DNA of 64,000 bases from positions 31,928-95,927 of the forward strand of contig MUCI01000009.1 of the NCBI GenBank assembly GCA_002816575.1, written 5' to 3'. This DNA comes from SAR202 cluster bacterium Casp-Chloro-G2 (GTDB lineage: Bacteria > Chloroflexota > Dehalococcoidia > Lucifugimonadales > UBA3495). Below, one piece after another: positions 1-9,100 of this stretch; position 1 is the stretch's first letter, and each line of letters opens with the position of its first letter. The notes beneath the pieces are model-generated. The model made no database searches. It worked only from the letters and a program-made list of their open reading frames with translations, and was not told the DNA's origin. The position numbers and the translations under genes were made by a program.

Positions 1-644
1 GCGCCGCGGCGTCCGTGGGGCTCAACCGCAAGCGTTTCTTCCGCCCAGCGGGCCGCTTCCACGGTCATGATTACCGTGTCCCGGGCCAACAGTTCCTGAG
101 CGTTCAGTTGGTTGACTGGAATCGTCCAGATCTTTTTCAGGTTATGGGCCGATTGGACCACCTCTGTAACGGTCCCCATGGTGACGACCAGAGCCGATCC
201 GCCAACTGCGAGATTCTCCAGCAATTGGGCCATGGACTTGGTCTTGCCGTCGATGGTGCTCGTGGAATCGAGACAGAACAGACGGCTTTGGCGCGCCTTA
301 TCCGATAGCACGCAACGCAGGGCTTGCCGCTTCATGCGCTTGGGAAGGGCGGCCCGGTAGCTGCGGGGATGCGGTCCGAAGACCACGCCGCCGTGACGCC
401 ACTGGGGGGCGCGGGTGCTGCCCTGCCGGGCCCGGCCGGTGTGTTTCTGCAGCCACGGTTTGCGGCCGCCGCCGGAAACCTGCGCCCTGGTCTTCGTGTC
501 ATGGGTTCCCTGGCGCTTGTTGCCCTGGTAGATGACCATGGCTTGGTGCACCAAGGATTGGTTCATCGGCACGTTGAAGACGGCATCGTTAAGTTCGATG
601 TTATCTAGTGTGTCGCCGCTCTGGTTTTTTACTGCAACTTGCAT
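1..644 (-). CDS. rplD: 50S ribosomal protein L4, 3' end cut by window edge
   Basis: Translation of the minus strand from the ATG at 644-642 starts MQVAVKNQSG and stays open to base 1, so the C-terminus lies outside the window. The basic, glycine-rich extended loop of L4 is plain at residues about 55-95 (SGGGRKPWLQ, TGRARQGSTRAP, HGGVVFGPHPRSY); this loop lines the peptide exit tunnel. L4 binds 23S rRNA and in some bacteria represses its own S10 operon. It begins 27 nt after the rplC stop, as expected for an S10-type operon. About 214 residues are visible, near full length. Confidence 0.95.
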   Translation of the reverse strand, partial: MQVAVKNQSGDTLDNIELNDAVFNVPMNQSLVHQAMVIYQGNKRQGTHDTKTRAQVSGGGRKPWLQKHTGRARQGSTRAPQWRHGGVVFGPHPRSYRAALPKRMKRQALRCVLSDKARQSRLFCLDSTSTIDGKTKSMAQLLENLAVGGSALVVTMGTVTEVVQSAHNLKKIWTIPVNQLNAQELLARDTVIMTVEAARWAEETLAVEPHGRRG

Positions 645-671
645 TTGGAGATCTTATAGTCGCCGGCGCCC

Positions 672-1289
672 TTAGGCGCCGATCCTTCTAATCTGGACCA
701 GGCTGTTGGTAGCCCCAGGAATGCCGCCCTTGACCAAGAGCAGATTCCGTTCGGCATCCACTTCAATGATTTCCAGGCCTTTAACGGTGATCCGGCGGTT
801 GCCCATGTGTCCGGCCATCTTCAGGCCTTTGTAGACCTTGCCGGGAGTGGTGCCGCCGCCGATGGAACCCGGCGCCCGGGAGCGGTCCGACTGACCATGG
901 GTCCGGGGGCCGCCACCGAATCCCCAGCGTTTCATCACGCCGGCGAATCCACGGCCCTTGGATGTTCCAATCACGTCTACTTTCTCGCCGGCTGCGAAGA
1001 TATCGACACCGACGGATTGACCCACCTGGAATTCGGTGGGGTCGTCTGCTGTCACTTCCCTAAGGAAGCGGCTGAGACGGCTGTCTTTCAGATGGCCGCT
1101 TTCAGGCTTGTTTCGCCGTTTCACATCGCCGAAACCCAGCTGGACCGCTTCGTAGCCGTCGGTCTCCTTGGTTTTGACCTGGGTTACGACACACGGGCCG
1201 GCTTGGATGACGGTAACGGGGACCACTCTACCGTCTTCACGGTAGATCTGGGTCATCCCTATTTTCTTTCCCAGGTATCCCTGGAGCAT
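672..1289 (-). CDS. rplC: 50S ribosomal protein L3
   Basis: A 205-residue protein starting [20 protein letters not shown], the standard L3 N-terminus. Further signatures are GKGFAG-like [12 protein letters not shown], the [19 protein letters not shown] loop that reaches the peptidyl-transferase centre, and [11 protein letters not shown] near the C-terminus. L3 is one of the two proteins that start 50S assembly. Length is normal for bacteria. It lies between rpsJ and rplD in the usual S10-operon order. Confidence 0.97.
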   Translation of the reverse strand: MLQGYLGKKIGMTQIYREDGRVVPVTVIQAGPCVVTQVKTKETDGYEAVQLGFGDVKRRNKPESGHLKDSRLSRFLREVTADDPTEFQVGQSVGVDIFAAGEKVDVIGTSKGRGFAGVMKRWGFGGGPRTHGQSDRSRAPGSIGGGTTPGKVYKGLKMAGHMGNRRITVKGLEIIEVDAERNLLLVKGGIPGATNSLVQIRRIGA

Positions 1290-1323
1290 CGTTATTCGCC
1301 TTTGTTGATCTGAATGGTTGAGT

Positions 1324-1635
1324 CTAGAGTTTGATCGAGATATCGACGCCCGCCGGCAGGTTCAACCTGGTCAGCGAGTCTATAGTCTTCGAGGTTGGCT
1401 CCAGGATGTCGATCAAACGTTTGTGTGTGCGTATCTCAAAATGTTCGCGAGAGTCTTTGTCCACGTGGGGGCCACGGATGACGCAGAAGCGGCGAATGTG
1501 GGTGGGCAGCGGCACCGGTCCGGCGACGCGCGCTCCGGTCCGTTCGGCCGTCTCCACGATCTGTCCGGTGGAAAGGTCCAACATCTTGTGGTCGAAGGCT
1601 TTCAAGATGATCCGTACTTTTTGCCGAGTTACCAT
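1324..1635 (-). CDS. rpsJ: 30S ribosomal protein S10
   Basis: A 103-residue protein with the S10 signatures [34 protein letters not shown] and the C-terminal GVDISIKL. S10 sits in the 30S head and, as NusE, also takes part in transcription antitermination. It follows fusA directly (87 nt between the fusA stop and this start), with no tuf gene between them, so the str and S10 gene groups are joined here. Confidence 0.97.
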   Translation of the reverse strand: MVTRQKVRIILKAFDHKMLDLSTGQIVETAERTGARVAGPVPLPTHIRRFCVIRGPHVDKDSREHFEIRTHKRLIDILEPTSKTIDSLTRLNLPAGVDISIKL

Positions 1636-1722
1636 AAGCCTGCTTTCTGTTCGTCCTTCTTATTGGATACCGGGATTGGATACCGGGTTATGAGACGCCA
1701 CGGCCCTGGCCTAGGTTGAGAC

Positions 1723-3804
1723 CTAGGCTGGGACCAAAGTCCTTACGATGTGGTCCGGGACCGGCTCGTAATACTTGAATTCCATGCTATACGAAGCCCG
1801 GCCCTGGCTGATGGAACGTAACGCAGTCGTGTACGCGAACGTCTCGCCCAGAGGCAGAAGCGCCCGCACGTACTGCAGGTTGTCCTGGCCCTCGATGCTC
1901 TGAATCTGAGCCCGGCGGGTCCCCAGGTCACCGATCACTTCACCGAGGTATTCCTCGGGGGTCACCACTTCCAAATCAGCTATCGGCTCAAGCAGTACAG
2001 GGGCGCACTTGGGCGCGCCCTCTCTGATGGCCAGCATCCCGGCGCTCCGGAAAGCCATTTCGGAAGAGTCCACTTGGTGGAAGCTTCCGTCCACCAGAGA
2101 CACTTTTAGGTCAACCAGAGGATACCCGGCTAGAGGGCCGTTGTCTAGGGCGTCCCTCACGCCTTTTTCGACCGCAGGGATGAACTCCCTGGGGATCGCG
2201 CCCCTGGTGATGTTGTTCTCGAAGATTATGCCTTCGCCCCGCTCCAGCGGGATCAGGTCCAGTATCACGTGTCCGAACTGACCGTGTCCGCCGGTCTGAC
2301 GCACGAAGCGGCCTTCAACCTGTCGCTGACTGGTCAATGTCTCGCGGTAGGAGACACGGGGCATGCCGACCTGGGCGGCGACGTTGAATTCACGGCGCAT
2401 CCGGTCGACCAATACTTCAAGATGTAGTTCACCCATACCGGAGATGATCGTCTGGCCGGTCTCGTCGTTGACCGAGACTACGAAGGTCGGGTCCTCGTCG
2501 GCAAGTTTCCGCAGGGAGTCGGTCAAGCGGTCCTGATCGGCCTTGGTCGTCGGCTCGATGGCCACCGACACAACCGGCTTGGGGAACTTGGGCGGCTCTA
2601 GAATCACCGGGCGGTCTTGGGTGCCAATGGTATCGCCGGTGAAGGTGTCCTTCAGTCCGATGGCGGCGCAGATGTTCCCCGCGGTTACCTCATCCAGTTC
2701 TTCCCTGGAGTTGGCGTGCATGCGGAGCAGACGCCCCATGCGCTCGCGGCTGTTCTTGGTAACGTTGTTCACCACGGCGCCGGCCTTGACCGTGCCGGAA
2801 TAGACCCGCAGGAACACCAGACGGCCCACATAGGGGTCGGTGGCGACCTTGAAAGCCAGCGCCGACAACGGTTCGTCGGCATCCGGATGGCGGAGTTCAA
2901 TCTCATTGGTGCGTGGGTTGATTCCTTCCACTGGGGGGGCGTCCGCAGGGGAAGGCAGGTAATCTATGATGGCGTCCAGCAGATTGTGGATTCCCTTGGC
3001 GAACATGGCGCTGCCCAGCAGCACGGGCACTATCTTCCGATCACAGGTGGCCTGCCGGAGCGCCGCCTTCAGTTCATCTTCGGAGATCTCCTCGCCTTCC
3101 AGATATTTGACCAGCAGAACTTCATCGGTCTCGGCAACCTTCTCGATAAGTTCCTGCCGGTATTGTTCGAACTGCTCGGCGAACTCGGGCGGCGTGTCCA
3201 CTTCTTTCGGCCGGTCGACGTTGCCTTCATTGACCCTTCCCACCGGGTATATGGTGGCCTTGCCGGTGATCAGATCGATCATCCCGGCGAAGGAATCTTC
3301 TGAGCCGATGGGCAGTTGGATAGCAACAGGGTTGCCGTTCAAGCGGCGGCGGATGGACTCGATCGTGCGCTCATAGCTGGCGCCGGCCCGGTCCATTTTA
3401 TTGACGAAACAGATGCGGGGGACCTTGTAGGTGTCGGCCTGCCGCCAAACGGTCTCCGACTGTGACTGGACACCGGCAACGGCGTCGAGCACGACGATGC
3501 CGCCATCCAAAACACGGAGGCTGCGTTCCACTTCGGCGGTGAAATCGACGTGGCCGGGCGTGTCGATCACGTTGACGCGGAATTCTTTCCAGTAGGTGGT
3601 GGTTGCCGCGGCGGTGATGGTGATGCCCCTTTCTTTTTCCTGGGGCATCCAGTCCATCGCCGTATTGCCCTCGTCCACGCCACCCGCACGGTGAATACGG
3701 CCTGTGGCGAACAGGACCTGCTCAGTTACCGTGGTTTTTCCGGCGTCGATATGGGCGATAAACCCGATATTGCGGATCTTTTCGATCGGAAAGTTGTCTG
3801 CCAT
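1723..3804 (-). CDS. fusA: Translation elongation factor G
   Basis: A 693-residue GTPase that drives ribosomal translocation and, with RRF, recycling. GTP-binding motifs are visible: G1 AHIDAGKTT near residue 17, switch region RGITITAAATT, G3 DTPGHVDF and G4 NKMDRAG. Domains II-V follow in order, with the domain IV segment GHGQFGHV and C-terminal SMEFKYYEPVP. Length fits bacterial EF-G. Third gene of the str operon, 73 nt after rpsG. The N-terminus MADNFPIEKIRNIGFIAH is typical and fixes the start. Confidence 0.97.
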   Translation of the reverse strand: MADNFPIEKIRNIGFIAHIDAGKTTVTEQVLFATGRIHRAGGVDEGNTAMDWMPQEKERGITITAAATTTYWKEFRVNVIDTPGHVDFTAEVERSLRVLDGGIVVLDAVAGVQSQSETVWRQADTYKVPRICFVNKMDRAGASYERTIESIRRRLNGNPVAIQLPIGSEDSFAGMIDLITGKATIYPVGRVNEGNVDRPKEVDTPPEFAEQFEQYRQELIEKVAETDEVLLVKYLEGEEISEDELKAALRQATCDRKIVPVLLGSAMFAKGIHNLLDAIIDYLPSPADAPPVEGINPRTNEIELRHPDADEPLSALAFKVATDPYVGRLVFLRVYSGTVKAGAVVNNVTKNSRERMGRLLRMHANSREELDEVTAGNICAAIGLKDTFTGDTIGTQDRPVILEPPKFPKPVVSVAIEPTTKADQDRLTDSLRKLADEDPTFVVSVNDETGQTIISGMGELHLEVLVDRMRREFNVAAQVGMPRVSYRETLTSQRQVEGRFVRQTGGHGQFGHVILDLIPLERGEGIIFENNITRGAIPREFIPAVEKGVRDALDNGPLAGYPLVDLKVSLVDGSFHQVDSSEMAFRSAGMLAIREGAPKCAPVLLEPIADLEVVTPEEYLGEVIGDLGTRRAQIQSIEGQDNLQYVRALLPLGETFAYTTALRSISQGRASYSMEFKYYEPVPDHIVRTLVPA

Positions 3805-3877
3805 TTAGATTTGGCACTGGATACTTACTATGAAGACTGGGCGCTGGGGCCTACGGGGGAATCAACTGAAAAGTAAA

Positions 3878-4348
3878 TTACCGACGGTAGTGCACAAAGG
3901 CCCGGTTGGCTTCCGCCATCCGGTGCAACTCCTCCCTTCTACGGACGGCCGAACCCTCGCCACGGGAGGCATCCATTAATTCTTGTGCCAGTCCACGCAT
4001 CATGGGCATACCGTTGCGGGCCCTGGCTCCTCTGATGATCCAGCGCATGGCAAGCGCTTCGCTGCGTGTCGCCCGGAGTTCCGTCGGTACCTGAATCGTG
4101 GAGCCGCCGATACGCTTCGGTTTTACTTCAACCGCGGGGGTGGCATTCCTGAGGGCCTGTTGGAAAACCTCTAGGGGTTCCCGATTGGATTCCGCCTGGA
4201 TGATGTCGAACGCACTGTAGGTGATGCGTTGGGCAATGCTTTTCTTGCCCTTAATCATCACCCTATTGATGAAACGGGCCAGCTCCACGTCGTTAAAACG
4301 CGGGTCGGGCGCAATCTCTCGTTTTTCAGCCGCTCGTCTTCTAGACAT
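3878..4348 (-). CDS. rpsG: 30S ribosomal protein S7
   Basis: A 156-residue protein, the usual S7 length, starting MSRRRAAEKREIAPDPRF. The segments NRVMIKGKKSIAQRI, FQQALRNATPAVEVKPKRIGG and ALAMRWIIRGARAR are S7 hallmarks; the C-terminus ANRAFVHYRR is canonical. S7 nucleates assembly of the 30S head and in Escherichia coli binds the rpsL-rpsG spacer to repress the operon. The corresponding spacer here is 139 nt and holds a hairpin, annotated separately. Confidence 0.97.
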   Translation of the reverse strand: MSRRRAAEKREIAPDPRFNDVELARFINRVMIKGKKSIAQRITYSAFDIIQAESNREPLEVFQQALRNATPAVEVKPKRIGGSTIQVPTELRATRSEALAMRWIIRGARARNGMPMMRGLAQELMDASRGEGSAVRRREELHRMAEANRAFVHYRR

Positions 4349-4457
4349 AGGTAATCACACCTGCGTTTTGGTACCAATCGTTTGGGTCCCCTGGGAATAG
4401 ATCCAACTATGGTCCAAACAAGCCATAGGAACCAGGGAAAATCTAAGGAATCAAAGC

Positions 4458-4475
4458 TGTAGACCTGAGTCTACA
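4458..4475 (-). promoter_or_regulatory. Hairpin in rpsL-rpsG spacer, possible S7 autoregulatory site
   Basis: A perfect 7-bp stem, TGTAGAC/GTCTACA, with a 4-nt loop lies 12 nt after the rpsL stop in the 139-nt rpsL-rpsG spacer. No T-run follows, so it is not a simple terminator. In Escherichia coli ribosomal protein S7 binds this intercistronic region; a similar role here is inference from position only. Confidence 0.35.
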
Positions 4476-4487
4476 ATAACCGGCGGG

Positions 4488-4904
4488 CTAGTCCCGGGGC
4501 TTGATCGCTCCGTACTTGCTGCGGCCTCGCCGGCGGTCCGGCACACCCTCACAGTCGAGAGCGCTGCGGACTACGTGGTAACGGACACCCGGCAGGTCTT
4601 TAACACGACCGCCTCGAATCAGCACCACCGAGTGTTCTTGGAGGTTATGGCCTTCACCGCCGATGTATGCGGTGACTTCCACTCCGTTGGTCAAGCGGAT
4701 CCTGGCGATCTTCCGAAGAGCTGAGTTCGGCTTCTTCGGAGTCATGGTGCGCACCTGGATGCAGACACCCCGCCTCTGCGGGCAACCGGGACCCCATTTC
4801 ACTCTATTCGTGAGGGAGTTCTGGACCCAGTGCATCGCCGGAGCCTTCGTCTTTTTGTGGACGGGCTTTCGGCCTTTTCTTACTAACTGATTTACTGTCG
4901 GCAT
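4488..4904 (-). CDS. rpsL: 30S ribosomal protein S12
   Basis: The start was set at the internal ATG 4904-4902, giving 138 residues beginning [14 protein letters not shown], the conserved S12 N-terminus. A GAGGGG Shine-Dalgarno lies 7 nt upstream. A longer frame exists but its first 15 residues match nothing in S12. The decoding-site loop [17 protein letters not shown] is present and carries the lysine linked to streptomycin resistance in other bacteria; the C-terminal loop [15 protein letters not shown] is also normal. First gene of the operon, about 30 nt after a strong promoter. Confidence 0.97.
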   Translation of the reverse strand: MPTVNQLVRKGRKPVHKKTKAPAMHWVQNSLTNRVKWGPGCPQRRGVCIQVRTMTPKKPNSALRKIARIRLTNGVEVTAYIGGEGHNLQEHSVVLIRGGRVKDLPGVRYHVVRSALDCEGVPDRRRGRSKYGAIKPRD

Positions 4905-4940
4905 GGCGTTCCCCTCGCCGCAATGGGCGCGATATATAAC

Positions 4941-4968
4941 TCTATACAATCGACCGTGGCATTGTCAA
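4941..4968 (-). promoter_or_regulatory. Sigma-70-type promoter of the str/S10 operon
   Basis: On the minus strand, TTGACA (4968-4963), a 16-bp spacer and TATAGA (4946-4941) lead into rpsL about 30 nt downstream. The -35 matches the consensus fully and the -10 at four or five of six positions depending on register. Position ahead of a ribosomal operon supports the call. Confidence 0.8.
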
Positions 4969-4974
4969 CAGATT

Positions 4975-5178
4975 TTACTCGTGATTCGCCTGTGCTTCAA
5001 CTCCCACGTACTCGGGGGAATCCAGACGTTTCACCCGGCCAATAAGACTCCGTAGACCCTGGATCCAGCCGGAATCTTCTTGACAAGCTAAGCCCCCAAT
5101 CATAAAGTAGCCCATGACTCCAATCTGCCGATCTGAGCCCTCGGCGCCACGAATGCCGGAGGCTTTTTTAATACCCAT
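4975..5178 (-). CDS. Possible small protein upstream of the str promoter
   Basis: A 67-codon frame begins with ATG at 5178, with GGTGAG three nt upstream, and ends just before the str promoter. The product (MGIKKASGIRG...) has no motif I recognise. It fills most of the 349-nt space between the divergent rpsL and cbiE genes, where I otherwise see only the str promoter. It may be chance; conservation in relatives would decide. Confidence 0.22.
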   Translation of the reverse strand: MGIKKASGIRGAEGSDRQIGVMGYFMIGGLACQEDSGWIQGLRSLIGRVKRLDSPEYVGVEAQANHE

Positions 5179-5245
5179 GACTCACCACAGCGCCCCCAGG
5201 CATACGGCCTGTAGCTTCACTCCGTCCCGACCCGCCAACGCCGGC

Positions 5246-5274
5246 GCCGCCATATGACATCCCAAGATGGCGGC
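5246..5274 (+). promoter_or_regulatory. Inverted repeat enclosing the cbiE start codon
   Basis: GCCGCCAT (5246-5253) and ATGGCGGC (5267-5274) form a perfect 8-bp stem. Its 13-nt loop starts with the cbiE ATG. No Shine-Dalgarno is visible ahead of this ATG. The hairpin could modulate initiation, or mark a leaderless or unusual start; this is inference. Confidence 0.35.
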
Positions 5275-5946
5275 ACACGGGTTACCATTATAGGCGTGGG
5301 TCCCGGCGACAACGGATTCCTAACCCTGAAGGCAAAACAAGCGGTTGAGGAAGCCGACCTGGTGGCCGGTTTCGCGACGGTCTTGAACGTCGTCCGACCC
5401 TTCGTCAAGAATGCCGAACTCTGCCCCATGGCCTACCGCGACCAGGAAGAGGTTCTTGACTACGCCGTGGGAAAGGTGAAACAAGGCAAGAGCCTCGTCG
5501 TATGCGCCTGGGGAGACCTGAACGTGTCGGCCAAGGAGTTGCTAGACCGCGTGCGGCGGCGGGTGGACCACGTTGACCTGATCCCCGGCATCAGTTCGGT
5601 GCAGATCGCGCTGGTCCGTTCCGGCATATCCTTGGAGCATGCGGTCTTCGTCACGCTTCACGTTCGGGACGGCGCCGAATCGGCCTTGGAAGAATTGGTC
5701 CACTATATAAAGGAAGGCCGGCGGAACGTGGTCCTGCTGCCCCGACCCTACGACCTGATGCCGGCCGGTATCGCCGCTGGCGTTATCGAGGCTGGGATCT
5801 CCGGGGACCGCCAGATGACGGTCTTCCAACGCCTCACTCACGACGACGAGCAGTCTTGGAGCGGCAGCGTCAGCGAATGCGCCGCCATCACCTCCGATTT
5901 CAGCGATCTGTCGATAATGGTTTTCCACAAGCCTGACTCGGACTAG
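5254..5946 (+). CDS. cbiE: Precorrin/cobalt-precorrin C5-methyltransferase (CbiE)
   Basis: A 230-residue tetrapyrrole methylase. The SAM-binding loop GVGPGDNGFLTL near residue 14 and the later segments VVCAWGDLNVSAKE and LIPGISSVQIAL match the CbiE/CobL N-terminal family, which methylates C5 of the corrin ring late in cobalamin synthesis. The usual CbiT partner (C15 methylation and decarboxylation) is not fused and not next door. cobN follows 155 nt downstream on the same strand, consistent with a corrin pathway role. The ATG lies in the loop of an 8-bp inverted repeat. Assignment to CbiE rather than another tetrapyrrole methylase rests on motif pattern and neighbours. Confidence 0.85.
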   Translation: MTSQDGGTRVTIIGVGPGDNGFLTLKAKQAVEEADLVAGFATVLNVVRPFVKNAELCPMAYRDQEEVLDYAVGKVKQGKSLVVCAWGDLNVSAKELLDRVRRRVDHVDLIPGISSVQIALVRSGISLEHAVFVTLHVRDGAESALEELVHYIKEGRRNVVLLPRPYDLMPAGIAAGVIEAGISGDRQMTVFQRLTHDDEQSWSGSVSECAAITSDFSDLSIMVFHKPDSD

Positions 5947-5959
5947 GCAGCATCAGGCA

Positions 5960-5996
5960 CGGGCTTTCGCAAGCCCGATTCCGGTTAAAGTTAACC
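5960..5996 (+). promoter_or_regulatory. Hairpin plus palindrome between cbiE and cobN
   Basis: A 7-bp stem CGGGCTT/AAGCCCG with loop TCGC (5960-5977) is followed by the perfect palindrome GGTTAA-AG-TTAACC (5983-5996). There is no T-run, so termination is doubtful. The palindrome could be an operator. Function unknown. Confidence 0.35.
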
Positions 5997-6101
5997 AGGC
6001 CTTCTAACCCACCGGTCCGCCCCCGCACGGGTTGGCGAGACCGGACAAGATATTTCACCGGCCTGCCTCGAAGGGGGAGGCTGGGAGGGACCGGTCCCAG
6101 T

Positions 6102-9100
6102 TTGATCCTTTTCGTCACCACTGCAGACACCGACCTGCTCACCGCTGGCCGGGCATTGGAGATTCTGCCGGCTGATTTTCCACAGGTAAAGGCGTTCAAC
6201 CCGGCCACTCTGCCGGGGGAAGGCGAGCAAGACGCCATCCTGGCGGCCGCCGCGGAGGCCGACGTTGTTGTGCTGCGCCTGCTGGGCGGCAAACGGGCCA
6301 TGCCCGAAAACTTCGACCCATTGGTCCGCCTCTGCCACGAGCGGGGCATTCCCCTCATCGCCTGTCCTGGCCATCAGGAATGGGACCAAGACCTGGTCAC
6401 GGCCTGCACCGTTCCGCCCTCTGAGCTAGACGCCGTTTTCTCCTACCTGATTCGTGGCGGCGTGGCCAATTTCGAGAATCTTTTCCTCTTTTTAAGTGAC
6501 TCCTACCTGGGCTCGGACTACGGCCACGAGGCCCCGGCGGAAGTCTCATGGGAAGGCATCTACCATCCCGACGAAGCCGACGGCATGTCAGCCCAGGATT
6601 TTGTGGTGCGCCGCTTCAAGCCCGGCCGGCCCAGCGTGGCGGTGCTGTTCTACCGCGCCCACTGGATGAGCGGCAACCTGCAGACGGTGGACGCACTGGT
6701 CCGGCGGCTTGAGGAACTGGAAACCAACGTGATGCCCGTCTATTCGTTCAGCCTGAAACACAATCCGGAGGGCGACGGGCAGGCCAACCGGACCTTCTCG
6801 GAGATCCTCTGCGACGAGAATGGCGACGCCCGCGTCGACTGCATCATCAACACCATGGGCATGTCCATGACCGACCTGCACCAAGACGGCGCAACCTTCG
6901 CCGCCGGCCCCCAGGTCGACTATCTGGACAAGCTGAACGTCCCCATAATCCAGGGCATATTCAGCACCGGCAACGAGGCCGAATGGGAGGAGAGCTCCCT
7001 GGGTCTGGGCCCCATAGACACCGCCATGAGTGTGGCCCTGCCCGAGTTCGACGGGCGGATCATCACCGTGCCAATCTCATTCAAAGAAGAGGTATCTTCG
7101 GAATCCGTTGGCCGCGATGGCAAGATGGACGCCCGGCTGCAGCGAAACCTGCCCCGGCCCGACCGCATCGACCTCCTGGCCCGGCTGTCCGCCAAATGGG
7201 CCTCGCTGCGGCTAAAGCCGAACGCTGACAAGCGCATCGCCATCATCCTCAGCAACTACCCGACCAAGGACGCCCGCGTCGGGAACGCGGTGGGACTGGA
7301 CACCCCCGCTTCGGTCATCAACGTGCTAAACGCCATGGCCGCGGCCGGGTACACCGTGACCGACATCCCCGCCGACGGCGATGAACTGGTCCACCGGATA
7401 ATCGAGCGGTGCAGCAACGACACCGACACGCTGACCGAAGAGCAACTCCGGCTGGCGGCGGGCCACGTTAGCTCCACCCAGTACAAAGAGTGGTTCCGCG
7501 GTTTCCCGCAAACCGTCCAGAACGACATGGTTGAGGCCTGGGGCCAGCCGCCGGGGCAGGTATACCGCACCGGAGACAACCTGGCCATCGCCGGTATCGA
7601 CTTGGGCAACGTGTTCGTCGGACTACAGCCGCCCCGAGGCTTCGGCGAGAACCCCATATCCGTGTACCACAGCCCGGACCTGGTCCCCACCCATCACTAC
7701 ATCGCCTATTACCGGTGGATGCGGGACGTTTTCAAAGCCGACGCGATGGTCCATGTGGGCAAGCACGGCACCCTGGAATGGCTGCCCGGAAAGGGGATCG
7801 GCCTGTCCGCTGCCTGCTACCCCGAGGTGGCCCTGGATGACGTGCCGCTGTTCTACCCGTTCATCATCAACAATCCCGGTGAGGGCGCCCAGGCCAAGCG
7901 GCGGGCCCACGCCACCATCATCGACCACCTCATACCGGCCATGACCACCGCCGACAGTTACGGCGACATCGCCCGGCTGGAACAGTTGATGGACGAGCAT
8001 TACCAGTGCCAGACGTTGGACCCGGCCAAGCTGCCCTTGCTTGAGGGCCAGATCTGGGACATGGTGCGTCAGGCCGACCTGGACCGCGACCTGGGAGTGG
8101 ACGAACATCCGGAGGACTTCGGCGACTTCATCTTGCACATCGACGGCTATCTCTGCGAACTGAAAGACGCCCAGATCAGGGACGGTCTCCACACCCTGGG
8201 CGAGGTGCCCCAAGACGAGCAGATGACCGGCCTGTTATCCTCCCTCACTCGCTTGGATACCGGAGGGATACCCAGCCTTAGACGCTCGCTGGCCGAGGCC
8301 ATGGGCTTGGATTACACCAGCCTGCTTGACGAACCGGCGCTGCCCGCCCCCGAGCCGGTCCCAGCGCCGCTGGCCGCCGGCGACGGCACGCCGGTCCGCA
8401 CCCAAGGCGACCTGCTGGAAAGACTGGAAGAGCTGTCCCGCTCGGCTTACACCATGCTGGACGCCGGCGGGTTCAAAAGGCAGGACGTGGCCGGCATTGT
8501 CTTAAAGCTACTGGGAACCGAAGACGCCCAGTCCAGCCACGTGCTGAACTACGTGACCGACACCCTGCATCCGGCGCTGCTGCGGACCACCGACGAGATC
8601 GGCAATCTGCTGCGCGGCCTGGACGGTCAATTCGTCCCCGCCGGACCCAGCGGCGCACCGACCAGGGGCATGTCCAACATCCTGCCCACCGGCCGCAATT
8701 TCTATTCCGTCGACCCCAAGACCATCCCATCGCCCACCGCCTGGGACATGGGCGTCGGCCTGGCCAACGCGCTGCTGCAGGTCTATCTGGAGGAAGAGGG
8801 CGGCTACCCCGAGATGGTGGGGCTGGTCATCTGGGGCACGTCCGCCATGCGCACCCACGGCGACGACATCGCCCAGGTGTTCAGCCTTCTCGGCATCAAG
8901 CCGGTCTGGCAGGAAGAGAGCCGGCGCATCACCGGACTCGAGGTGATACCTCTGGCGGACCTGGGCCGTCCCCGGATCGACGTCACGGTTCGGATCAGCG
9001 GCTTCTTCCGGGACGCCTTCCCCAACCTGATCGAGTTGATCGACCAGGCGGTGGAGCTGGTGGCCTCGTTGGACGAATCGCCGGAAGACAACATGGTGGT

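Noticed and set aside
4905..4949. N-terminal extension of S12 (15 residues)
   Set aside because: The conserved S12 start and the Shine-Dalgarno both favour 4904; the extension would fall across the promoter's transcribed leader.
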